DNA from: Schizophyllum amplum
Taxonomy: Eukaryota > Basidiomycota > Agaricomycetes > Agaricales > Schizophyllaceae
Length of the DNA: 64,000 bases
Direction: 5' to 3'
Assembly (NCBI GenBank): GCA_007026445.1
Contig: VDMD01000010.1
Span: 682,001-746,000, forward strand
Shown here: in pieces, positions 8,975 through 22,245 of the stretch
Numbering within the stretch: the stretch's first letter is position 1
Layout: every line of letters begins with the position of its first letter
Notes under the pieces: model-generated
Databases searched by the model: none
What the model saw: only the letters and a program-made list of their open reading frames with translations
What the model was told of the DNA's origin: nothing
Program-made: the position numbers and the translations under genes

Positions 8975-11860
8975 CCTCGGGCAGCATGGCAAATCTGCTC
9001 AAAGAGATCTTGTCACATGTGTCACAGCAGACGTTGGAAATGGTATTCCGATTTCCCCACCCGCCTCGCCGCCCGCCGCCAGCAGACGATCGCCGGCGCA
9101 GCGAGCAAGCGAGGACCCGCTTGGCGCTCCAATTGTTGCCTAATTTTTGAATCTTTTCTTGTTCGTTGACGTCCCCTCGCGCGCGCCGTACACGACCGGC
9201 CCCCCGCGCGCGCTGATCAGCTCCACCGCAGATGTAAGATCATCTTTCGTTCGTACAATGTGCACGCTCACCACACTCTGCGGCGACAGAGCGTTTTCCG
9301 CCGCTGCATGGGGATCCCCTACTACGTTGCGCGGGCGTTCTCTACCGCTGCAGAACAAGCCCTCTCACCGCTGCAGAACCAGCGCCCACCACCGTATGGA
9401 GACTCGCATACGCCCGCGCCATCCTTGTTCGCCGGGCGTCGTAACAATTGTACCGCCCCCCTCGAGGCGCCCCGCCGTGCGTGCCGGACTGCATTTTCGC
9501 TGTAACTCGCATCATCTGAATCCTTGGAACAGCTCGGAACCCGCGCGTGTCTTTGACTCCCGCGCAGCTCGCATGGGTGTGACCGACCAAGAGAGGTGCT
9601 TGCGCTCGCCGAAGGCATTCAACCCCGGCAGTCGCCGCTAGCCTGCTCGTGGGCGGCTAGCACTTTCACGGGTTCTGGTACTGGTCGGCCGGCGCGCACA
9701 GAGCGAGTATACTACGCGCGGGTCCTGTGTGCGGTGTCGGCGCCAGACGAGCACCGAGCCGCATCTTGCCCGAGTGCATGCAGGATCGTCAGGCCCTGGT
9801 CAGGCCATCAGGTCCGTGTAAGCCGTGTAAGCTGCTTCGCGGGCTTGCTAAAGCCATCGCCAAGACCATTCGCGTCAACATCCCTGGGCCTCAATCTCCC
9901 TCCGCGGCAAAGCCCTCATTCAAGGGCAAGCTGGCGCTGCAGCGGCGCCGCCCAAGTGCCATCGTTGACGCCCCAATGTCCGGCCTCGACGCGCCACGCT
10001 CATCGGGCGCCAATCACCGGCCCGATGCCCGCAACCACTCAATCACCCGCTATCACCCGCCGGCCTTCTTATCACGCGTGTCCGTCATTGACATCTCGCG
10101 TGGGAGGGATCACTGGAGGACACGCTCTGCTTGCTCTGATGCTCTCTGCCGTTCTATGCACTCGGTCGTGCGAATACCCCGTTCTGGGTGCATGGCGCGC
10201 TTTGTCCGTGCATCTCGGTCCATTGTCCTGACCAGTGACAAGCCCCTTCGCATCTTGTCTCTCCCCCGCGCCTCGATCTGTTCTCCATTGTCCGTTCAGG
10301 TACGCGCCCGTCTGTTGTCCGAGCTCCGCCCCTTGTCATTGACCGGGATCCGTTCATTGTTTCAGCCTGCTTCCTCCTGCTTCCTTGCCCGAGGCGTCAT
10401 CGGACGTCCGGTGCGGACCCTGCAAGTTCAATGTTGACAATCGGGCGCGCGGGACGTATACCGGCCCCCATGACTGACTGTACGGTGTCCCCATGACTGA
10501 CGATACAGTACCCTCAGGTACCCACAGACCGTTGAGCCCTTCAGCATCGCCGAAGAGCCCTATCAGGCCTATCCGAATCGCTGAGGCGCTGTATCACGAG
10601 CGTGAAGACTGAGGCCGCTTCAGGACCATCGATGCGCCTCAACGATGCTCTACGTGTCAGCTGATGCGCTCGGGAAATCACGGCTATGCGCCTCATGAAT
10701 CATCGACGCGACTCTCGAACCTATTGCGAAGCAATTGCCGGACCATGATATTCATTGCGCGGCGCGCCCGGTCGTCTGTACCGCGCTCCAAGGCTGTCCA
10801 AGCCCCTCGGTCCAAACCCAACGCAGTTTGCCACATCCTGCGCGTCCCCTTTCCGGATCACCAAGGCGCCCACCTCCGTGTTTCTGACGCCTCCTAGTAG
10901 AGGCTCCTACCTCCTCCGGATATCTGACGCCCCCCAAACGGACGTCCTCCGCTCTCGCAGCTCTTTTGCGGGAGTGGCGGGTCGTGGCCGGGGTCCAGGG
11001 CAGCGGGCGGAGGTGGCGTGTGGGGAAGCGAGCCCCTACCGCGGGCGCTTGGGAAAGGTGTCTATGAGGTGGCACATGGCACCGGCAGCCTCCTGACGAA
11101 GATGCACACTTGTCGACGACGGCGCCGATGAGTGGCGCGCTGGTACACCATGATCCTTTTACTTGCACTGCAGCTCAGCGCCGCATCGCCGCCTTCTTGG
11201 CCGCTTCCCTGCAGTCTGCCACGCAGGCGAAGCCGCAGTGAGCGGTGCGTTGGCAGCTATACTCTCTTTCCGTGTTCTCTTCAATGAAACGCGCACTCTG
11301 AGTGAGGCAGCAGAGGCGTCGATCCTCGAAACGAATGTTCCAACCCGTGATGCAGTGACTTGCCGTGTGCTTGTCACGTGCGGCAGTTGAGCTTCGAGTT
11401 CGGCCTGCTGCTTTAGAGCCATGTAGCTTGGGCACAGTGTAAGTATATCGCTATTACATCGAATTAGTATGATTTTTATTCCAGGGAGACGCTGACCTTC
11501 CGGATTTGGAGCTGAAGGATCCTCAAAGCAACACTAGTGCCGGCTACACTTTCAGCAGGATCCTTGCTTTCTTGCTCTCAGCCTAGCCTTCAGAATCTTC
11601 TATCGCGATTATACTGATCACTCTTTGACGTCTCTTTGACGCGATAAGGAGCATCAGAGGTGATCAGGACCTGCTTAGAAAGGTTTGCAGTAGATCCCAT
11701 AGGCTGGACGTGCTGGTGTAGGTCCACCTCTTGGCGCTTCTTACTTTAGAGCGCTAAATTTCACGTGAATTCATGCACGCGCGATGTCGCATTGAGCGCG
11801 CCGCGCCACTTTGGGCCTTCAGAGTCGACTCAGAGTGAAAGAATATCATGAGTGGTCTCA
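8975..11860. other. 2.9-kb stretch with no recognised gene
   Basis: It is GC-rich. Overlapping ORFs of up to 236 codons (9727-10437) have low-complexity, Arg/Ser/Pro-rich translations with no known block and no splice-supported structure. 10190-10360 contains degenerate repeats of TCCGTTCATTGTCC-like units. It could be decayed transposon sequence or unannotated 5' leaders. Confidence 0.5.
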
Positions 11861-11868
11861 GAAGTTGT

Positions 11869-13827
11869 CTATGTGGCGATAGAAGTTTTCCCCGAGACCG
11901 CAGCGGTAGCAGGTCGTTCAAGGAAGCGTTTGTTCACGATCTGCTGTATTGCATCCGGTGCCTGTCGGATCACACATAAGCTTGCTGTCCATCTCACAAC
12001 AACACAAATGCACCTACCATCCAAGCCAGTGCATTTCTGCGAAGCAGCTCCTCTCGCGCCTGCACAATCGCATCCGCCACAGCTGGAGTCAGCTCTGCCA
12101 TCTCGTGCCACGTAGGCGCCTGCTTGCGCGTACAAAGGGCCAGGAAAGCCGTCTCAGCCCAGGTACGTGGGACATTGTATCGCATGCATAGGGCGACTTT
12201 GTGCACGTCTGTAAGCGCGCCGGGGCGGCCGAGCGCGTGCAGAGCAACCTCTTTGACTTCCCGCATGTTGAACATGTCGGCGAGGTGGAGGGTCGACTCC
12301 CACATTGGAATTGCGGTGGGGTCGACAGCGCCGGGGAGCCTGTTACACACGATGCTTAGGTCAGTTCAGATGGAAACGGGTATACTGTAGTAGCACACGT
12401 GACACACCGTTCATAGGCTGAGTCGTAGAAGAAGTAGAGGAGGTTCTCGAAATCGTGCGCCCTAATATCGAGCTTGATCGGGCAGTCGGCAGTGAAGCCT
12501 TCTCTAATCTGCCCGTTTCCTAGGGGAACGGAGAACATGTTGGCAAAGAAGGGCGAGGCCCTGATGAGAGGGTACGAGTGCATCTGAAATTTACGGTCTT
12601 CGACCTATGTAGAGAACGTCAGATCCCAACGTCAGACAGCTCCAGTAGTGAAGGATGAGCCACGATTGCTTACCTGAATGAAAATGTCACCATTCGGGAT
12701 ACCCTTTCTGAAGCAGCGTGATGCGGAAGGTGGCGGGCCGGGGGCGTTGTCGACACCTGTTTATGTCAGCAGGTTTTTACTCGTAGTTTTATGTCAGGTC
12801 GCACCTTGGAAGAGGCTAGTCATTGCAATAACGGAGTCTACCAAGGCATCAGTGGGCGCGTCGTTCGGGAGAACCTCGTGCTGCTGATGGCACTCCGAGC
12901 CTGCGTGGTGCTGTGTACCGCTAGCATTGGGACTCGGTGCAAGATGGCGGAGGCGAGGCCTGGGTGGTCCCTTGCTGTCGCAGAGGCATGCCGCACAGCT
13001 CAAAGTTGTCTTCGCCTGATTCAACACTTCCACCATATGACGACGCAGCAAAAGCTCCCTCCCTCTTACAACGAGCACCGTCATCCTTGGACCCATCACA
13101 CATACGTCTTCTTCTTTCAAAGAATTCTCGTCCCGTAAGAGACGTCTGATGTTAGGAGCGACCCAGTCGCGTCCTAGGCGGTAGCGTATCCCGAGGGCAA
13201 CTTTGCGGGCGTCGCTAAGTCTATGAAGGTGATCGAGCGTGTGGCAGGCAACACGAGCGATTTGCGGCATGATTAATTTGTCGGCGGCGAGCATGATGGA
13301 CTCCCAAGTCGATGCTTTGAACAGGCCTTGGATAGTGTTGTCCCCGCTGACCCTACGTAGTACTCAGTCAGTTCCATCGAGCTCTGGCAAAAATATGATG
13401 AGCTTTTGGCTCAGTGCTCACCAGTTATAGGGCGAGTCATAAAAGAACCACATGAGGGCCGCTGCGTCCTGAGCGCGTATTGCAAGATTGAGGGGATGTG
13501 TGTCATTGAAGCTCTCCAGAGGCGATCGTTGGGTCGAGTAAACACAGTAAACAGGCGATGCTCTCATGAAATGATAGGAATGCACTCGGAAGAGCGTGTT
13601 CTCTGCCTGTATCATCATCAGCCCACGACTGCAAGCGAGATTTGGGACAAAAGACAGATAAGGCGAAGTCAAGGATACGTCTTGTTACTGTTATTGAAAC
13701 TACCAAGGCTCACCTTGCAAACGAGATCGCCGCCGGGAATATAGTACTTATCACTGCGTGTCACGGCAGCTTCTCCGGTGTCCTCGCCAGCGAAAGTGTC
13801 TTCGCGAAGTCTCTTGTTCGGATGCAT
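11869..13827 (-). CDS. Double BTB/POZ domain protein A
   Basis: Seven exons (13714..13827, 13422..13606, 12805..13352, 12674..12756, 12408..12604, 12018..12339, 11869..11961) sum to 1,542 nt, 513 residues, with no frame break. The protein starts MHPNKRLREDTFAGEDTG, a basic, nuclear-signal-like end, then KYYIPGGDLV. It carries two BTB-like units. The first contains HSYHFMRASPVY and AALMWFFYDSPYN; the second contains GDIFIQVEDRKFQMHSYPL and LDIRAHDFENLLYFFYDSAY. Each is followed by a helical part with ARVACHTLDHLHRLSDARKVALGIRYRLG or EVALHALGRPGALTDVHKVAL. BTB domains mediate protein-protein contacts, often with Cullin-3 ligases or transcription regulators. Exon phases match copy B exactly, so A and B are tandem duplicates. 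The partner and process are unknown. Confidence 0.88.
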
Positions 13828-14174
13828 GGTATAGGCAGAGGAGAAGTGGTGGTTCAGGTCGAGCCGGCTTATGCGGACCTTTGTGGGGCGCCATGATATA
13901 AGTCCCAACTTGACAAAGGCGCCTAAGATCTCTTGCACAAAGCAAGCATTAAGCATCTGTTCCATGTTCGTCGTCTTTGTACGGCACGTCATGGTATAAA
14001 GGCGGCCAAAGAAGGCATGCAAGGGCGAGATCAGGAACGCGGCAGGGTCGTGGTGCGGCAGGACAAGAAAGGCGCAGCTTGGGCTCGCGTTCAGAGGTTG
14101 ATCACGAAAGTAGCAAGTTCCAAGAATCGCGACAGTCGCACAGATCATTCGGCAGAGCACATAGAAGAACGAGT

Positions 14175-16108
14175 TCAGCCGCCAGGGGACGTATCACCGT
14201 TCAGAAAGTGATTGGCTACGATCCTTTCGATGTTCGCGACCTGAAAAAACATCACTAAAGGAGTCACAGGGCCGCGCCCAAGCTCCAGACGTACCGTCGG
14301 TCCTCCAGTCCTGATGATCTCCTCCCGCGCACCGATGATGCCCGCCACTGTGGCAGGGCGCAGCTCTGCGACTTCGTCACCTGTAAGCGTGTGCGGACGT
14401 ACGCACACGCGCGAAAACGCGCTCTCCGCCCAGGTGCGCTTGATCCCGTACTCAACGCATAGGGCGACCTTATGTACGTCGGCGAGGGCGCCATCACGAC
14501 CAAGAGCGTGGAGAGCCATTTCCTTGACCTCACTCATGTCGAACATGTTGGCGAGGTGGAGAATCGACTTCCACATGGAGATCGTGGTGGAATCGACGGT
14601 GGGAAGCCTCAACGAGGGTAAGGGCAGAGTTCGCGCGCACAAGACATTGAATCGTACCATTCGTAGGGAGAGTCGTAGAAAAAGTAGAGCAGGTTCTCGA
14701 AGTCGTGCGCTTTGATGTCCAGCTTGATGGGGTCGCTGACAGAGCTGCCTTCTTTAAGTGCATTGTCGCCCGTGGGTAACATAAACATATCCGCGAAGAC
14801 GGCGGAGGCCCTAATAAGGTGATATGAGTGGATCTGGAAAATGCTTTGTTCCACCTGGTGAACGCGGGAGCTAATCAGCCATGGTACGTAGGAGCGAGAT
14901 GATGCATCACCTGGATGAAAATGTCACCGTCCGTATTGAGCTTGGTGAAACGGCGAGATGCAGAAGGTGGCGGGGCGTCCTCAATACCTGTAGAAAATCT
15001 GAGACAATGACAGTAACCTGACAATACCTTCTTACCCTCGAATAAATCAAGGAAGGCCACAACTGAGTCCACCATGAGAGCGCTGGGCGGGATTCTCGCA
15101 GAGATTGGAGGACTCAATTGTCTGGGACACGTGAAGAAGTGCAGCACGGTACCGGGGTCCTCTGCGATGTATTCGTCCTCGGAGAGTTGATATCCACTGA
15201 GATCCCATGAGCTGCCACTCGGAGCGGCGCACATATGCACACCGTTGAAGCAGGTTGCGGCACGCCCACACTTGGTGCATGTACACGACTCGCAAGGCAC
15301 AGGTTTCTTCTGCAGCTGAGCGAGTTGTGTACCAAGCGACAGGCGCACCAGTTGTTCGCGCGCGCTCGCGATGTGCGCCGCAGGATGGAGACCTAGGGAA
15401 GTGATATCCGCTGAAGACAGTGGCTCCTCCCGCGCGATAAGCCGCCTTAGCGACGCATAAGCCCAGTCATGGCCGAGCCGGTGGCGGACCCAGAGGGCGA
15501 CCTTGTTGACATCGCTGAGTGCGTTCATACGATCGAGCGCGTGACATGCGACGCGAGCGACTTGGTGCATCGCGTATTTCTCGGCGACGCTGAGAATGGA
15601 ATGCCAGGTTGGGATTTTGAACCTGGCAGGAATGTCGCCACTATACAAGTAGGATGTTGAGCTAGTGAAGTCAAAGTTCGAAGGATTTCCGGCTTACCAT
15701 TTGTAGGCAGACTCGTAGAAGAACCATACGAGGGCGTCTATATCTTCGGACCGCACGTCGTCGTCCATTACGAAGGGGTTCTCGTCACTCCTGCCTGGCC
15801 CATTGGAGGAACCATCGTGTAATAGTACTTCGTCAAAGCTGGAGGTGGCCCTCTTCAGGTGATAGGAGTGAAGACGAAAGAGCGTTCTATCTGCCTGTTC
15901 AAAGCAAGTCAGCGCGCGCATTAAAGCTATAGTGGTGAGTAGGTGTGAGTTGCTACACCAATGAGGTATGATATATATCGGGACGACTCACCCGTATAAC
16001 GAAGTCGCCCCCGGAGATGTAGTTCTTCTCGCTCCGGACGACGTCCTCCGGCTCTTCGCCAGCCTGAGGTGCATCCGAGTCCAAGCGAGGCCGCTTGTTG
16101 CTCTGCAT
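14175..16108 (-). CDS. Double BTB/POZ domain protein B
   Basis: Seven exons (15992..16108, 15698..15894, 15036..15640, 14911..14987, 14658..14854, 14295..14607, 14175..14240) sum to 1,572 nt, 523 residues. It starts MQSNKRPRLDSDAPQ, followed by KNYISGGDFV. BTB unit 1 has LFRLHSYHLKRATSSF and DALVWFFYESAYK; unit 2 has GDIFIQVEQSIFQIHSYHLIR and LDIKAHDFENLLYFFYDSPYEW. Between them lies a cysteine cluster, CESCTCTKCGRAATC, which could bind zinc and is only partly kept in A (CAACLC). Intron phases and positions match copy A. The two genes run in the same direction, with about 350 bp between the stop of B and the start of A. The function is unknown; an adaptor or regulator role is inferred from BTB. 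Confidence 0.88.
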
Positions 16109-16379
16109 GGTGAAGATGTGGCGCTACAGTAGAGGAAGGTCTGAGTTAGGCCGAGTGTCCTGGAGCAAAGTGGCAAGGGAACGAATATGCCCAGAGACGG
16201 TTCAGAACAAGAGGCTACGAAGCGCGTCCACGGTCCGCCACCCATTCGGAGATCGGGCCTCATATCCGAGTTGTTTGTCCTTGTGTGACCCGCCTTGCGC
16301 GTTCGCAAGGGAGCACTGTGGTACCATTCACAACCCAACACCTTTGATCTAATGGTAGTTATGTACATCCAGCTCAGCC

Positions 16380-18780
<2,401 letters not shown>

Positions 18781-19449
18781 AAGCTGGACAAGAGCTCTGA
18801 GAAGTGACGCCTGAGTTTTTGATGGGGTGTTGCAAGAAAATGGCGAGGTCCTGTTCTGCTCTCCGACGTCGCTATTTATCCCCGGGGCCCGATGTGACGC
18901 ACCCGTCGTCAACGACCGACTCGGGAATTTGACGTCCATGGGCGTTGATTATTCAGCCGTGACTCGATCAACCGAGTCGGGGAGCGGCTTTCTGTCGAGT
19001 GCAGTTGAATCTGGCTGTTCTGATTCAACAGTTTAAGTTCCAACGAGGGTCGGGTGGTGGTGTGTAGGGGACAGCTGGTCTGCGTGGGGTCCAAGTGGGA
19101 TCTGGTCTTCAACTTAAGTAAGGGACGAGGCGGGAACATGAGTAGATGCCCATCCGGTCGCTCCAATGTTCACATTCTGTCCAAGTTGATGGTCAGAGGA
19201 GGAAAGGGTCAACTTGGGAGTGATGTGGCGCGAGAGACTTGGCTTCGGGCCGCACGTGCCGTCATGCCCTTGTTCCCAACTTTGCAGGTTGTGCCCGGCG
19301 TCATGCATTCGTGGTCCTGCGCGCCGTGGCAGATGTATGTCGGGCTGTGTGTTGGGCGCCTAAGTATGCGTGGGCAGGCGAGGCGCCCGGTGGCTTTACA
19401 TAACGCCACGTGATCGTGCGCGTTGCGGTCGCTCTTGTCTCCCGCCGCC
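18781..19449. promoter_or_regulatory. Divergent intergenic region between esterase 1 and NAA30
   Basis: The two genes are transcribed away from each other, so both promoters lie in these 669 bp. I see no clear TATA box and no other gene. Confidence 0.5.
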
Positions 19450-20276
19450 ATGAACTCGAGCATCGTCTACCGTCAGTATGCCGGCGAGGAGGATCTCCCG
19501 CCCATTATGGCGCTCGTCCAGAGCGAGCTGAGCGAGCCATACGTCATCTACACATTCCGCTACTTTCTTCAGCAATGGTAAGCGCCGTCCCCTCCTTTGA
19601 ACGCGCTCAATCGCTAACGCGCGTTTTGCAGGCCACACCTCGCCTTCCTCGTCAGTGCCTCGCCGGGCCCCCGTAGGTATCTCCAGTCTGCTTACTGTGC
19701 CTCTCCAACTTCACACAGGCTTATCCGGCGGATGACTCCAGCGTGCCCGTCGGTGTCATTGTCTGCAAGCAGTCCATGCACAAGGTCAACAACCGTGGTT
19801 ACATTGCCATGCTCAGCGTCGATAAGCAGTACAGGAAGCGCGGCATCGGTGCGTAATACGCGGTCTTGACTGCCACGACGCTTACCCTGCCCAGCCAGCG
19901 CCCTCGTACGCAACTCTATATCCGCCATGAAGGAAGATGGTGTCGAGGAGGTGCGTACGCTGTCTCCCTTGCTCATCATGAACTAAGTGTGGCCCAGGTC
20001 GTCCTCGAGACCGAGTACGACAACTTCGCCGCGCTCTCGCTCTACGAGTCGCTCGGCTTCATCCGCGAGAAGCGCCTTTACCGCTTCTACCTCAACGGCA
20101 AGGACGCCTTCCGCCTCGTGCACGTCGTGCCTCCCGCCGACGATTCCTCCGACACATCATCTGACTCTTCATTTGGCGCCATCAGCAAGCGCGTGCCCAG
20201 GCGCATGGGTTACACGTACCGCGCTATCCGCGTATCGGACCCGTACGACTCGGACGACGAGGTGTCCTATCGGTGA
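19450..20276 (+). CDS. NAA30: NatC N-alpha-acetyltransferase catalytic subunit (Naa30/Mak3)
   Basis: Five exons (19450..19577, 19632..19650, 19719..19848, 19895..19950, 19998..20276) give 612 nt, 203 residues. The protein transfers acetyl from acetyl-CoA to the N-terminus of nascent proteins starting Met-hydrophobic, as the catalytic part of the ribosome-associated NatC complex. Diagnostic blocks are EPYVIYTFRYFL, WPHLAFLAY, PVGVIVCK, RGYIAMLSV, the acetyl-CoA loop QYRKRGIA, and VVLETEYDNFAALSLYESLGF followed by REKRLYRFYLNGKDAFRL. All match the Mak3 family in order. A 19-nt microexon encodes PHLAFL. The C-terminal 60 residues are a Ser/Asp-rich extension beyond the yeast core. The start ATG sits in GCCGCCATGA, a good context. 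Confidence 0.95.
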
Positions 20277-20816
20277 ACGACACTTCTGCACGGGCGTCGA
20301 ATGTGCTTGAACGTGTCCTACGTGCGTCGCTGCCTGGACGTCGTCTCCCCCTCGACCGGCGTGGATCGCCGGACCCGATACCTCGTATGTGCCACCCGCA
20401 TATGCGCGCCTTCTTTTACTCGTACATATTCTGTTGTTCTTTCTTGTCCATCGCCCCTCCTCTCCTCTCACCTGACTCACGCTCCTGTCAACTGACTCAC
20501 CTCTCCTCTCCTCTGGAACCCCGGCACCATAGGCACTGATGTATTTAATGGGTTTATTCCGTCCGTGTTGTAATTCTATCACTGAATGGCTCTCCTTCAA
20601 TTGAGATCGCCGCTATTCGTGAACCTTTTGACGCGCGTTTTCGCAGGTTCGCTATACCTTGCAACCGTCTACATTCACTCGCAAGTCTCGTGGTCCAGTT
20701 CAGTCCTCCACTATCCGATTCTGACGCGCTAGTCAGTTCTTTCCCAAACGTTCAGCCCGGATGCGTCCTCCTTGTACTCGTGATCCAGTTCAGTCCTCGT
20801 TCTCCAGCTCAGTCCT

Positions 20817-20915
20817 TCCTATCCCTGTCCAATCCTCCTATCCCTGTTCAATCCTCCTATCCCTGTCCAATCCTCCTATCCTTGTTCGATCCTCCCCAAC
20901 CCTGCTCAATCCTCC
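20817..20915 (+). repeat. 19-bp minisatellite
   Basis: About five units of TCCTATCCCTGTCCAATCC, the last ones diverged. Confidence 0.85.
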
Positions 20916-21019
20916 GCATTCACCCCCACCCCGCTGCGGTCATGGATCAGCATCTATCTGACCACCATCTACCAGAAGCGCTTCATATGAGCTATCTGAT
21001 TTGCGGCGCTGGGTTTCTG

Positions 21020-21073
21020 GAGAGAGATGAGGTTTCTGGAGAGGAGAGAGATGAGGCTTCTGGAGAGATATGA
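21020..21073 (+). repeat. Purine-rich tandem repeat
   Basis: Three irregular copies of TTTCTGGAGAGAGATGAGG-like sequence. Confidence 0.7.
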
Positions 21074-21355
21074 GGTTGACGAAGGTTTGCACGACTTGCC
21101 TCCAGATCGATCTCTGGAGCGTTTTGAGAACGGGCTTCGCAGAGTCTCGAGCTCGGGTGGCGTTGTGCTCGTTGTACAATGGCAGTATGCTCTCTGTAGC
21201 CTACGGTGGCTATCGCTCACTGCCTTTCCCGGTAGCGCTCAAACGGTGAGCTTCGCAGTGTTTCGCTTCTGAAATAATAGCGCATAACCATTGTGCCCAG
21301 GACGAGGAAGGGTGCTCTCGCGGAGTCTCATTGCAGGTTATGGGGCTTGTGGAAA

Positions 21356-21418
21356 ATCGCTGGGCTCAACAATAATTGCTGGACTCAACAATAATCGCTG
21401 GACTCAACAATCGCTGTA
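21356..21418 (+). repeat. 20-bp tandem repeat
   Basis: Three copies of CGCTGGACTCAACAATAAT-like units. Confidence 0.75.
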
Positions 21419-21654
21419 CTGATTGCATGCAGCTCGCGCTCGTTGCAGATCGGTGTGGTCATTCATTGCCCACGGAGTGTCCATGGTCAATGGGTACCGC
21501 CGCTCTCTTCAGAGCACGAAGACCGTGGGTTTTGAGAAGAGACACCACGACCCTTCTCCGAAGGACGGGAGACAATGACCGAGCCCGCGGAGCACGTAAA
21601 GAAGAAGCGAACCCTGAGCGGGTTTCACGAATAATTGCGGCCATGGCGAAGCAC

Positions 21655-21740
21655 TAGGCTTTGGTGAGTAGCGCTAAGACTTGGTGGATAGCGCTAGGCC
21701 TTGGTCAGTAGCGCTAGGCCTTGGCGATGAGCGTTAAGTG
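21655..21740 (+). repeat. 23-bp tandem repeat
   Basis: About four copies of AGCGCTAGGCCTTGGTCAGT-like units. Confidence 0.75.
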
Positions 21741-21764
21741 AGGGCGCGTTGTGTCGGGAATGGG

Positions 21765-21865
21765 CGCTGGGGGTGGGGCGCTGGTGCATAGCGGAACTGG
21801 GCGCTGGTGCATACTTAGCGGAACTGGGCGCTGTGCATGGCGGAACTGGGCGTTGTGCACAGCGT
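21765..21865 (+). repeat. 25-bp tandem repeat
   Basis: About four copies of GCGGAACTGGGCGCTGGTGC-like units, with length variation. Confidence 0.75.
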
Positions 21866-22245
21866 TGCCGACATGAGGCGGGATGCGATGGGCACATGAG
21901 GTTGGTTGCGATGGCTTGGAGTGGAGTGAAGGGCTTGGAACAGGGTGGCGGGGTTTGGAGAGCGGGGTGAAGGGCTTGGCAAGAAGCACGCTCGACACGC
22001 AAGACGCAGGGCTCACAAACGCGAGAAGCGGACTCATAAACGCCTGGGGTACACTCGTCCTTCTCATTGATATTCTCCTCTAGCCCTCCTCCTCATTTCT
22101 GTACGCCCTTCCGCCCTCTCGCCATCATTTTGACCGCCCAGGTCAAAGAACGTCTTCTTTCCAGCGACCGGCCACGACCACCGATACCGGTCACGATCAC
22201 CGATAGTCCCAGCCACACCGGAGTGTACTGGTCTGAGCGGGCACA

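Larger units (their letters stand above)
20277..22245. other. Spacer rich in short tandem repeats
   Basis: There is no recognised gene between NAA30 and the SPX-EXS gene. At least five separate small tandem arrays occur (listed individually). The last about 180 bp are presumably the promoter of the transporter. Confidence 0.6.

Noticed and set aside
8212..9150. 312-codon plus-strand ORF
   Set aside because: Antisense to the Ser/Pro-rich gene at 7732-8826, Arg-rich shadow translation.
9727..10437. 236-codon plus-strand ORF
   Set aside because: Low-complexity Arg/Ser/Pro translation, no conserved block, overlapping ORFs of similar quality, no splice support.
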